A stretch of DNA of 64,000 bases from NCBI GenBank assembly GCA_024695935.1, contig JAILHH010000008.1, forward strand, positions 1 through 64,000, written 5' to 3'. Shown piece after piece: positions 17,084 to 25,352 of this stretch (position 1 is its first letter; every line of letters starts with the position of its first letter). The position numbers were made by a program, and so were the translations under genes. The notes beneath the pieces were generated by a model. That model searched no databases and had not been told where the DNA came from. It saw only the letters and a program-made list of their open reading frames with translations. The DNA is from Acetatifactor sp. GTDB taxonomy: Bacteria; Bacillota; Clostridia; Lachnospirales; Lachnospiraceae.

Positions 17084-17602
17084 ATGAAAGATGATTTGTT
17101 GATAAAGCGGATACGAGCCGGGGATGAGGACGCTGCGGAGAAAATTGTCCGCAGGTATTATGCCCAAGTCATGAGATTCTGTAAATGGCAATGCAATAAC
17201 ACCGATATGTCAGAAGACCTGACGCAGGAGACATTCCTAAAGGTATTCAGGTGCCTTGGGCAGTATAAAAAAAGAGGGCACTTCAAGGCATGGCTTTTCT
17301 GTGTTGCAAGAAGCGTATGCATGGATGAACTCAGAAAACGACGGATCGAATACGAGCCGGATACAGATATATGTGAAATAGAGGACGAATATGACGGCAT
17401 CAGGCATGCGGAGGATGCAAGTGAGATTAGGGAGCTTTTGTCACATCTGCCTGATGAACAAAAAGAAGCGCTTATCCTGCGTTACATGAGTGGTTTTTCT
17501 TATCGTGAGATGGGAGATATCTTAAACATCCCATATAGAACAGCGCAAAGCAGAGTAAATCTGGCAATTAAGACATTACGTCAGAAAGGAGTAAACAAAT
17601 GA
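17084..17602 (+). CDS. ECF-type RNA polymerase sigma factor
   Basis: The 172-residue sigma factor has region 2 (YYAQVMRFCKWQC, DLTQETFLKVFRCLGQY, GHFKAWLFCVARSVCMDELRKRR) and region 4 (LPDEQKEALILRYMSGFSYREMGDILNIPYRTAQSRVNLAIKTLR, residues about 123-167). Regions 1 and 3 are absent, so it is an ECF sigma. Its stop overlaps the next gene's ATG (ATGA). The next gene is a membrane protein that could hold it inactive. No zinc-binding anti-sigma is visible. Confidence 0.9.
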   Translation: MKDDLLIKRIRAGDEDAAEKIVRRYYAQVMRFCKWQCNNTDMSEDLTQETFLKVFRCLGQYKKRGHFKAWLFCVARSVCMDELRKRRIEYEPDTDICEIEDEYDGIRHAEDASEIRELLSHLPDEQKEALILRYMSGFSYREMGDILNIPYRTAQSRVNLAIKTLRQKGVNK

Positions 17603-18351
17603 GAGTATACAAAATAAAGAAATACCTTCGCTTGTACCGGGGCGTAGAAGAAACAAAAAAAATAGATGAAACTGTTTTTGAATGTCGAAAGCTTACTGCA
17701 GTCGGTATTATGGATGACCACAGACGAACAGATTTTTTCGAATTCCTGTCGGAAGTATTTCGTATGAACGGAATACAAATCTTAGGCGGTCAGATTGCTA
17801 CACTTATCCTGGTGTGCTTATTAAATGGGGTGGTGGATGATTTTCCAAGGATGATACCTGTGTTCATTCCGTTTTTTGTTATGGCGGCTCTTCCCATGCT
17901 GTACCGGGCGGAGCTAAGCCGCATGAATGAGATAGAACTTGCAACAAAAAACTCATATGCACAGTTGCAGCTTGCAAGGCTCATAATAATAGGAGCCTCG
18001 GATATCGTATGCTTTACTGTTCTGTTACTGATAGAGAGTGCAGTTCTAAAGGGAAGTATGGGAATAGTCAATCTGATATTGTATGTTTTGGTTCCTTATA
18101 TGCTTTGTGTGACCATTATGCTCAGGTTGATGCGTAGCGGAAAGCGAGACTTTTATGCTTCCATAAGGCTGACGGTCCTAGTCAGTTTCCTGTGGGGAAT
18201 CATCGCCTTGTTTAAGCCCGGACTATATCAGGCTTCCGCAGTAAGTATTTGGATGATTAGCTTTATTACTTTTGCAATCTTTTTTGCTCTCGAGATCAAG
18301 CATCTTATCATAAATGTTAAGGAGGGAAAGACTTATGGTTTTGTCTCTTGA
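17599..18351 (+). CDS. Six-TM membrane protein, possible anti-sigma or exporter partner
   Basis: The 250-residue protein has about 60 cytosolic N-terminal residues, then about six hydrophobic segments (QILGGQIATLILVCLL, MIPVFIPFFVMAALPML, LIIIGASDIVCFTVLLLI, LILYVLVPYMLCVTIML and two more). I recognise no family. Its start overlaps the sigma stop and its end overlaps the ABC ATPase start, which fixes it as part of the operon. The position directly after an ECF sigma suggests it regulates the sigma factor; this is inference. Confidence 0.7.
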   Translation: MRVYKIKKYLRLYRGVEETKKIDETVFECRKLTAVGIMDDHRRTDFFEFLSEVFRMNGIQILGGQIATLILVCLLNGVVDDFPRMIPVFIPFFVMAALPMLYRAELSRMNEIELATKNSYAQLQLARLIIIGASDIVCFTVLLLIESAVLKGSMGIVNLILYVLVPYMLCVTIMLRLMRSGKRDFYASIRLTVLVSFLWGIIALFKPGLYQASAVSIWMISFITFAIFFALEIKHLIINVKEGKTYGFVS

Positions 18352-19204
18352 TCGTCTGACCAAGACATATGCCAATAAAAAAGCAGTCGACAATCTCAGT
18401 ATAGAAATGCGGCCCGGAGTATACGGACTTGTTGGAGGCAATGGTGCAGGAAAGACCACTTTGATGAGGATGATATCAGCAATACTGGAGCCTACGAGCG
18501 GGGAGGTATTGCTGGATGGGAAGAACGTTGCCGACATGGGAGCGGATTACAGGGATATGCTTGGATATCTTCCTCAGGATTTTGGATACTATCCCCATTA
18601 CACGGCAAAGGATTATCTGCACTACATAGCAGTCTTAAAGGGAATTCCCAGAAGGGAAGCTGTGAGTAAAAGTAAACACCTATTAGATGAAGTGGGCTTA
18701 AGTGATGTTGCAAACAAAAAAATACGGACATTTTCCGGAGGGATGAAGCAACGGCTTGGTATAGCCCAAGCCATTCTTAATGATCCACAGATACTTATCC
18801 TGGATGAGCCTACGGCCGGACTTGATCCAAAGGAAAGAGTACGCTTTCGTAATTTGATATCTTCATTTGCAAGTAACCGCATAGTGCTTCTTTCTACGCA
18901 TATCGTGACGGATGTGGAAGCGATCGCTGACAGAGTGCTTGTGATGAAAAACGGACGCATAGTATCTCAGGGAAGTATACGAGATCTTCTTGAGGAAGTA
19001 GAGGGACATGTGTGGGAAATAGCAGTCGAACCCTCTGAAACAGATAAATGGGAAGCAGAAACGACTGTTGCAAATTTAAGGCGGGAAGATAACAGAACAA
19101 TACTTCGTATCATAAGTGAGGATCCACCGTCAGACAGTGCAGTTTCTGTCCCTGCGACATTGGAGGATCTGTATCTGTACCATTTCCCCACAGAAAGGAG
19201 TTAG
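18335..19204 (+). CDS. ABC transporter ATP-binding protein
   Basis: This 289-residue ATPase has Walker A GGNGAGKTT (about residue 35), Q-loop LPQDFGYYP, signature FSGGMKQRLGIAQAI, Walker B LILDEPTAGLDP and H-loop LLSTHIVTDVE. It resembles ATPases of small antibiotic or peptide exporters. ATG 18335 is preferred over the upstream 18314 because GGAGGG (18321-18326) lies at proper spacing. The gene overlaps the preceding one by 17 bp and is followed 2 bp later by its permease. Confidence 0.92.
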   Translation: MVLSLDRLTKTYANKKAVDNLSIEMRPGVYGLVGGNGAGKTTLMRMISAILEPTSGEVLLDGKNVADMGADYRDMLGYLPQDFGYYPHYTAKDYLHYIAVLKGIPRREAVSKSKHLLDEVGLSDVANKKIRTFSGGMKQRLGIAQAILNDPQILILDEPTAGLDPKERVRFRNLISSFASNRIVLLSTHIVTDVEAIADRVLVMKNGRIVSQGSIRDLLEEVEGHVWEIAVEPSETDKWEAETTVANLRREDNRTILRIISEDPPSDSAVSVPATLEDLYLYHFPTERS

Positions 19205-19206
19205 AG

Positions 19207-20409
19207 ATGGATCTTTTTTGTGTTGAACATAAAAAACTTTGGAGCAGAGGCAGTGTAAAGATCAGTGTACTACTATGCATCATTTACATTGTGGTGTTTG
19301 GCGGAATACTGCAGTACCAGTGGTTAACCTTAGGTAGTTCCAAAGATATTACCGGCAGCCACTTCGATGGCTATGAGTATATTCGAGAACGGCAGGAATA
19401 TGCCAAAAGATATGAACCGTTACTGACAGTTGACACGCTTTCTGAAATGGTATCCGATTATCAGAGAGCAGGAAAAAACGGTGATGACAAAGAACTGAAA
19501 AAAACGGATTGGAGTGTTATATCATCATGGTTGCAAACTCTTTATCCGGAACTTCAAAGACCGGTGATATATCAGCTTATGGTGGGATATGTTGATGCGT
19601 CGGCTCTTACTGATATGTATGCCAGACGTCAGACTGCAATAGAAACATACATGGATGCATCCGGTATAAAGGGTCGGGAAAAGGACTATCTGTTATCTAT
19701 GAATGCAAAAGTAGACACTCCGTTTTCCTATACATGGACTGAAGGCTGGAGAACGGTTCTTGCAAGTCTGATTCCGGATTATGGGATGATAATTGCCATT
19801 GTCATCATCGTTAGCCTTGCTCCATTGTTCTCAGGTGAATGGCGTGATGGGACCGGTACGATGATCCTTTCTACGAAAGATGGCTGGAGAAAAGATGCTG
19901 TTGCCAAGATGGGTGTGGGATTAGCATTTACTACAGAGGTATTCACACTTGTCGCCGTTCCCAGCATAATAGTTCAAATGGTTTTTCTGGGTTTGTCAGG
20001 GTGGGATACACCGATCCAGTGCATCAAAATGCTCGCCATCGCTCCGATGAACATGGCTCAGGCAGAAATCTATGAGTATCTGTTCTTGTTTATCGGCATC
20101 ACAGGATTTGCTTCAGTCGTAATGTTAATATCATCATTTTTCAAAAGCGACCGTCTTGCCATGATGGGAGGATTTGCTATTTTGATCGCGCCCATGTTTA
20201 TCGCGGGCCACTTGCCATACAGGGCGCAGTTAACTCTGGATCTGTTTCCCCTTGTCGGAAATGCCGGTGATATCTTCAGAATGTATACATTAAATGTGTT
20301 TGGAAAGATTGTATGGCTTCCATACCTTGAAATAGTGACACCACTCCTGTTTGTAATGATCTGCATCCCGATCAGTGTCATGAGGTGGTCACGGATGCAA
20401 AAAGCTTAA
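19207..20409 (+). CDS. ABC-2-like transporter permease
   Basis: The 400-residue protein has one N-terminal TM (about 18-38), a large extracytoplasmic region of about 160 residues, then five or so TM segments (MIIAIVIIVSLAPLFS, VFTLVAVPSIIVQMVFLGL, LFLFIGITGFASVVMLISS, MMGGFAILIAPMFIAGHLP and a C-terminal one). This is the layout of ABC-2-type exporter permeases. It pairs with the ATPase 2 bp upstream. The cargo is unknown; regulation by the ECF sigma suggests a cell-envelope stress or antimicrobial-resistance role. Confidence 0.8.
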   Translation: MDLFCVEHKKLWSRGSVKISVLLCIIYIVVFGGILQYQWLTLGSSKDITGSHFDGYEYIRERQEYAKRYEPLLTVDTLSEMVSDYQRAGKNGDDKELKKTDWSVISSWLQTLYPELQRPVIYQLMVGYVDASALTDMYARRQTAIETYMDASGIKGREKDYLLSMNAKVDTPFSYTWTEGWRTVLASLIPDYGMIIAIVIIVSLAPLFSGEWRDGTGTMILSTKDGWRKDAVAKMGVGLAFTTEVFTLVAVPSIIVQMVFLGLSGWDTPIQCIKMLAIAPMNMAQAEIYEYLFLFIGITGFASVVMLISSFFKSDRLAMMGGFAILIAPMFIAGHLPYRAQLTLDLFPLVGNAGDIFRMYTLNVFGKIVWLPYLEIVTPLLFVMICIPISVMRWSRMQKA

Positions 20410-20538
20410 TCACTTCATTGACAGATTAATAAAGGAAGCTTGCGATTTAATTATGTTGGAATGGAAATAAAGCTGTAGTAAAATAACTATATAGCCATTA
20501 TTATCGATTTAAAGCCAATGAGAGGGGGCACTGAATAA

Positions 20539-21636
20539 ATGAACCATAAAAAGATTTTGTTAATGATGGCGGCTTGTATATTCGTCTTGTCAGGATGCGG
20601 ATCGAAGCAGGAAGCGGAACCGGTTTTAAATGAAAGTGAGACAGTGGCAGATTCTGCGGTTGATCTTGAGGCGGATCCTGATACGGAAGCGGACGACGCA
20701 CAGTGGGAGACTTCAAAGTCTGAAGATGAAAAGCCAAAAGTGCAGACCGAAAATTACAGCGGACCATACGCTTCCAAGGTGGTCGTGAGCATCAACCCGG
20801 AATTTTATTTTTATCTGGGAGATCAGAACGAGATTCTTGGCATTGAATCGGTTAATGAAGATGCACAGCAGATCCTGTCAGCTTTGGAAGAAGATGGGAT
20901 AACCTGGGATGGCCTTGGGCTGGTGAAGGGACTTGAAACTGTGCTGAAAGAATGTATCAAAGAAGGCTTTGTTTCGGAAGGCAGGGATATTAATGTCAGG
21001 ATCCTGGAGATCAGGGCGGACCATGCGCAGTCGGCGGATCAGATTCTGTCGGAGATGGAATCTGTGTGCGGTGATGTGCTGGAGGATCATGAACTGGCAG
21101 CTGAAATCAATGTGGATCATGAAAATTACGCAGTGCTGGATGAACCGGCCAAACGTCCGGAAGGTGATGAAATGACTCCGGGAGATGATAACGAATACCA
21201 CGCGCCGGGAGACGCACCGGGAAAAGTGCCTGAAGGTGCGGGAAAAACGCCGGGAGATGCACCGGGAGATGCGCCCGGAGATGCACCCGGGGATGCACCC
21301 GGGGATAAACCAAACGTAACCTATCCGTATCAGTGTACACATTGCGACGGGCATGGAATCAGACACCGCTCTGAAGTCTGCTACCATTGCGGAGGCAGCG
21401 GGAAATGCCAGATCTGTGGTGGTTCAGGGGTACTATCCTGCGATGGGGATCATTCACAGGGAGCGGAGAATTGTCCAAAATGCCATGGCACAGGATATTC
21501 GACATGCTACAGCTGTGAAGGTTCCGGAAAATGTGGGCAGGAAACCTGTTATGGTGGCATGATGCGCTGGGATGAGGTATGTATGACCTGCGGTGGGGAC
21601 GGTATTGTCGATGAAGCCGACAAGGATAATGAATAG
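20539..21636 (+). CDS. Lipoprotein with RsgI-like domain, PGDA repeats and DnaJ-like zinc knuckles
   Basis: The 365-residue protein has a signal peptide with lipobox LSGC (Cys about 20) and an acidic linker. A domain at about 75-195 resembles the RsgI middle domain (VVSINPEFYFYLGDQNEILG, NEDAQQIL). A Pro/Gly/Asp/Ala linker with tandem GDAP units (about 234-256) leads to a C-terminal Cys-rich region with CxxCxGxG-type knuckles: CTHCDGHG, CYHCGGSG, CQICGGSG, CPKCHGTG, CYSCEGSG, CMTCGGDG. Such knuckles are typical of cytosolic DnaJ, but the signal places this one outside. RsgI domains belong to anti-sigma sensors. It follows the ECF-ABC operon by 129 bp. Confidence 0.78.
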   Translation: MNHKKILLMMAACIFVLSGCGSKQEAEPVLNESETVADSAVDLEADPDTEADDAQWETSKSEDEKPKVQTENYSGPYASKVVVSINPEFYFYLGDQNEILGIESVNEDAQQILSALEEDGITWDGLGLVKGLETVLKECIKEGFVSEGRDINVRILEIRADHAQSADQILSEMESVCGDVLEDHELAAEINVDHENYAVLDEPAKRPEGDEMTPGDDNEYHAPGDAPGKVPEGAGKTPGDAPGDAPGDAPGDAPGDKPNVTYPYQCTHCDGHGIRHRSEVCYHCGGSGKCQICGGSGVLSCDGDHSQGAENCPKCHGTGYSTCYSCEGSGKCGQETCYGGMMRWDEVCMTCGGDGIVDEADKDNE

Positions 21637-21693
21637 AGAAGAGTCCAAAGAAATCCCAAAATCACACTTTTGAGCGCTTTTCACAAAAATTGA

Positions 21694-21722
21694 TTGAAAA
21701 ATCTGGAAATAGTTAGTAAAAT
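21694..21722 (+). promoter_or_regulatory. Promoter of the response regulator-HD-GYP gene
   Basis: TTGAAA (21694-21699) and TAAAAT (21717-21722) are separated by 17 bp, about 70 bp upstream of the start codon. Confidence 0.55.
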
Positions 21723-21790
21723 AAGGATAGATGCACCTTTAGACATGAAGCAGTAACAGGTTTTGAAATCAGACGGGGTTCAAAAATTTT

Positions 21791-22936
21791 ATGGCGGAAA
21801 TCGACAAGGCATTATTTAGTGATGAATTACATAAGCAGACGATTTTGATAGCAGACGACACAGAACTGAACCGTAACGTGCTGAGAGATATGCTGTGTGA
21901 TGAATTCAATCTTATCCTGGTAAAGGATGGAGTGGAAGCGCTCGATACCATTATGTCCAAAAAGGATGAGATCGACCTGGTCCTTTTGGATATCGTTATG
22001 CCCAGGGCGGATGGCTTTGAAGTTTTAAAGGCCATGAAGCGATACAGACTTTTGGACAGCATACCTGTCATCATGATCACAGTTTACAATGATGATCAGT
22101 TTATCGAGAAAGCTTTTTCCATGGGAGTCACCGACTATATCAGTCGTCCCTTTAATTCGAATGTAGTTCACAAACGTGTGGTAAACACCATCCTCATGTA
22201 CGCAAAGCAAAAAAAGCTGATGCGTCTGGTGCAGGATCAGGTTTACCAGAGACAGAAATCCAACAGTATCATGATAAATATGCTAAGCCATATCGTGGAA
22301 TTTCGAAACGGTGAGAGCGGTTTACATGTTATCAGGATAAATAACATAACAGAGCTTCTTTGCCGTAAGGTTGTAGAAAAGACGGACAGGTACAGACTTA
22401 CGGAAGAGGAAATCTTTTTGATCTGCACAGCCAGCTCCATGCATGACATCGGAAAGATCGCGATACCGGCAGAGATATTAAACAAACCGGGCAAGCTTAC
22501 AAAGAGTGAGTTTGATATCATGAAGACTCACACCATGATAGGTGCCCAGATGCTGGAAAACATTCCCTTCTACCAAAACGAGCCTCTTATCAAGACGGCT
22601 TATGATATATGCAGATGGCATCATGAGAGATATGACGGTGGAGGATATCCCGACGGACTTGTGGGAGATGAGATCCCCATCAGCGCCCAGATCGTATCTA
22701 TCGCAGATGTGTATGATTCGCTGGTGAGCCTCAGGGTTTACAAACCGGCATATGCTCACGAGAAAGCGATGCAGATGATCTACAACGGAGAGAGCGGAGT
22801 ATTCAATCCATTCCTCCTTGAGTGCTTAAGCGAGATTGCCGACACCTTGAAAAATGACCTGGAGAAAATGGACGTCATCAGCCAGCGCTTTGATTTAAAG
22901 AAAATGCTGGATGATGCTCTTAAAAAAGAGATATAA
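21791..22936 (+). CDS. Response regulator with HD-GYP phosphodiesterase output
   Basis: The 381-residue protein joins a receiver domain (DD at 22-23, phosphoacceptor Asp67 in LLDIVMPRADG, conserved Lys region near 120) to an HD-GYP domain (about 165-355). The HD-GYP motifs are canonical: HDIGK, LNKPGKLT, HHERYDGGGYPDGL and SIADVYDSL. It is expected to hydrolyse cyclic di-GMP when phosphorylated. No kinase is encoded nearby. The RBS is weak. Unlike the protein at 11662, its catalytic residues are intact. Confidence 0.92.
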   Translation: MAEIDKALFSDELHKQTILIADDTELNRNVLRDMLCDEFNLILVKDGVEALDTIMSKKDEIDLVLLDIVMPRADGFEVLKAMKRYRLLDSIPVIMITVYNDDQFIEKAFSMGVTDYISRPFNSNVVHKRVVNTILMYAKQKKLMRLVQDQVYQRQKSNSIMINMLSHIVEFRNGESGLHVIRINNITELLCRKVVEKTDRYRLTEEEIFLICTASSMHDIGKIAIPAEILNKPGKLTKSEFDIMKTHTMIGAQMLENIPFYQNEPLIKTAYDICRWHHERYDGGGYPDGLVGDEIPISAQIVSIADVYDSLVSLRVYKPAYAHEKAMQMIYNGESGVFNPFLLECLSEIADTLKNDLEKMDVISQRFDLKKMLDDALKKEI

Positions 22937-22947
22937 GCAGAATGATT

Positions 22948-22978
22948 AAATACCACCTTTGTCGGTGGTATTTTTTTG
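22948..22978 (+). terminator. Terminator
   Basis: AATACCACC pairs with GGTGGTATT around TTTGTC, followed by T residues. Confidence 0.88.
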
Positions 22979-23150
22979 TGCATTTTTATTGCTTAAACAA
23001 AATCAATAGAAACATAAAGAATTTAAGAAAAAATCGAGTATTTTTCATATAAATATGTTAAAATATATCAACGGGAACGATAAAATTGTACCTTGTTTGA
23101 CCTAAAATTCGATGTTAAACTTGAGTCACTATGAAAAAGGAGACCCTAAA

Positions 23151-25160
23151 ATGAGCGAGATTAATGTGAACGTCAGTGAGAAATATGGAAAAACCTACCA
23201 TCTTCCTCCGGTTATGACTTACGACTGGGTAAAGAAGGATTCAATAGAGCACCCTCCTATCTGGTGCAGTGTAGATCTGCGTGATGGAAATCAGGCACTT
23301 ATCGATCCCATGAGTTTGGAACAGAAATTGGAATTTTTCAAGCTCCTTGTACAGATCGGATTCAAAGAGATCGAGGTGGGATTCCCCGCTTCATCTGACA
23401 CAGAGTACAATTTTATCCGAGCACTTATTGAAAAGAAACTTATCCCCGATGACGTGACAATTCAGGTGCTGACTCAGGCCAGAGAGCACATCATCAAGAA
23501 AACCTTTGATGCGGTAAAGGGCGCACCCCATGCCATCATTCACCTCTATAATTCCACAAGCGTGGAGCAGCGTGAACAGGTTTTCAAAAAGGACAAAGAA
23601 GAGATAAAGAAGCTTGCGGTGGACGGCGCAAAGATGTTAAAGGATCTGGCAAATCAGACAGACGGCGATTTCAGATTTGAGTACAGCCCCGAGAGTTTTT
23701 CACAGACAGAGCCCGAATATGCTCTCGAGGTATGTAACGCGGTTTTGGATGTGTGGAAACCCGAAAGCACACACAAGCCCATCATCAACCTTCCCACAAC
23801 CGTGCAGGTTGCCATGCCTCACGTGTTTGCAAGTCAGGTTGAGTACATGAGCAAAAACTTAAAGTACAGAGACAATGTGGTAGTCAGCGTCCATCCCCAC
23901 AATGACAGAGGTTGCGGAATAAGCGATGCCGAGTTTGGAATACTTGCGGGAGCAGACAGAGTGGAGGGAACTCTCTTTGGAAACGGTGAGAGGACCGGAA
24001 ATGTGGATCTGGTAACAGTTGCCATGAATATGGTTTCCCACGGCGTGGACAGCGGACTTGATTTTTCACATATCATGGATATCAGAGAAGCATATGAATC
24101 ATTTACAGGTATGAAGGTTCATGAGAGAACTCCCTATGCCGGAGATCTGGTATTTACAGCATTCTCCGGTTCCCATCAGGATGCCATCAGCAAGGGCATG
24201 AATTGGAGAAGCGAAGGAAAGAGCGGAAAGAGATGGGATATCCCTTATCTGCCCATCGACCCTTCGGACGTCGGAAGAGAGTACGAGTCAGATGTCATCA
24301 GGATCAATTCCACATCGGGAAAGGGCGGAGTTGCTTTCGTATTAAAGAATCAGTTTGGTTTTTCTGTTCCGAAACAGATGCAGGAGGAGGTAGGTTACCT
24401 CATAAAGGGAGTATCCGACAAGCGTCATCAGGAGCTTTTGCCAAAGGAGATCTACTCCATCTTCGAGGAAAACTATATCCTTCCGAGAACTGTTTTCAAT
24501 ATTCCGGAGTGTCACTTTACGCAGGTTAACGGAATCTCTGCAGAGGTTGACATAGAGCAGGCAGGCCAGCGCAGAAAGATCATTACCATGGGTAACGGTC
24601 GTCTGGATGCAGTGAGCAATGCTATCAAAACATATTTTGGAATAAAATACGAACTTTCTGTATACGAGGAGCACGCTATCAGCAAGGGCTCAAGTTCAAA
24701 GGCAGCAGCATATGTGGGAATCATGTATGAAGGAAAGTTCTATTGGGGAGTGGGTGTTGATGAAGATATCATCAAGGCATCCATTGCGGCACTGGTTTCA
24801 GCAGCCAACAAGCTTACAAAGGAGCAGCACATCACATCCGGCAGGGATGAGAGAATAGTTGACATCATCAGCTTCATCCAGAAAAACTACACGGTTGTGA
24901 CATTGGAGAGTCTCTCCGAATATTTCCATCTCTCAAAACCTTATCTTTCCAAATATATCAAGGAGAGAGCCGGCGTTACCTTCCAGGAAGTGGTAAAGGA
25001 AGAGAGAATGAAAAAAGCAAAGAATCTCTTAAAGGAGACCGACATGACGGTGGAGAGCATTTCGGCCACTGTGGGCTACGAAAACGTAGAGCATTTCATC
25101 AGACTTTTCAAGAGATCTTTTGAACTTACACCCGTTCAATACAGAAAGAGTGCAAAATAA
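23151..25160 (+). CDS. leuA: 2-isopropylmalate synthase fused to a C-terminal AraC-type HTH domain
   Basis: The first 560 or so residues form a yeast-type LeuA, which joins acetyl-CoA and 2-ketoisovalerate in leucine synthesis. The catalytic barrel has WCSVDLRDGNQAL and metal-binding SVHPHNDRG; the allosteric LeuA-dimer domain runs about 440-555 (GISAEVDIEQAG, KGSSSKAAAYV). Residues about 563-669 form a complete AraC-type domain with two HTHs (LESLSEYFHLSKPYLSKYI and VESISATVGYENVEHFIRLF). ATG 23151 is chosen over 23112 because AAAGGAGA (23136-23143) precedes it. No frameshift separates the two parts. Leucine could control both activities, which is inference. Confidence 0.93.
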   Translation: MSEINVNVSEKYGKTYHLPPVMTYDWVKKDSIEHPPIWCSVDLRDGNQALIDPMSLEQKLEFFKLLVQIGFKEIEVGFPASSDTEYNFIRALIEKKLIPDDVTIQVLTQAREHIIKKTFDAVKGAPHAIIHLYNSTSVEQREQVFKKDKEEIKKLAVDGAKMLKDLANQTDGDFRFEYSPESFSQTEPEYALEVCNAVLDVWKPESTHKPIINLPTTVQVAMPHVFASQVEYMSKNLKYRDNVVVSVHPHNDRGCGISDAEFGILAGADRVEGTLFGNGERTGNVDLVTVAMNMVSHGVDSGLDFSHIMDIREAYESFTGMKVHERTPYAGDLVFTAFSGSHQDAISKGMNWRSEGKSGKRWDIPYLPIDPSDVGREYESDVIRINSTSGKGGVAFVLKNQFGFSVPKQMQEEVGYLIKGVSDKRHQELLPKEIYSIFEENYILPRTVFNIPECHFTQVNGISAEVDIEQAGQRRKIITMGNGRLDAVSNAIKTYFGIKYELSVYEEHAISKGSSSKAAAYVGIMYEGKFYWGVGVDEDIIKASIAALVSAANKLTKEQHITSGRDERIVDIISFIQKNYTVVTLESLSEYFHLSKPYLSKYIKERAGVTFQEVVKEERMKKAKNLLKETDMTVESISATVGYENVEHFIRLFKRSFELTPVQYRKSAK

Positions 25161-25171
25161 ACAGATCGATC

Positions 25172-25237
25172 AAACAACCGTAGCGGTGTCTGCAGGGGAG
25201 TAAGTCTCCCGGGCGGATGCCTGCGGTTGTTTTTTAT
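25172..25237 (+). terminator. Terminator after leuA
   Basis: AACAACCGTAG pairs with CTGCGGTTGTT (one G-U) around a further GC-rich inner hairpin, followed by TTTTTT. Confidence 0.85.
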
Positions 25238-25352
25238 TCTTTTCAAAATAGGTTGAAATTGTGAAATAGATGTGAAATGCCTTTATTTTTTGGAAAAAAT
25301 GCTGTAAAATAATGCAATGCGCTTCTATGAATAAAAAAGGGAGAAGTTTATT

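Noticed and set aside
21107..21387. Antisense open frames opposite the GDAP-repeat lipoprotein
   Set aside because: They arise from the repeat and Cys-rich coding sequence on the other strand and have no translation signals.
22980..23150. T-box or leucine leader peptide upstream of leuA
   Set aside because: No T-box sequence, no run of Leu codons and no terminator/antiterminator pair were found in the 170-bp leader.
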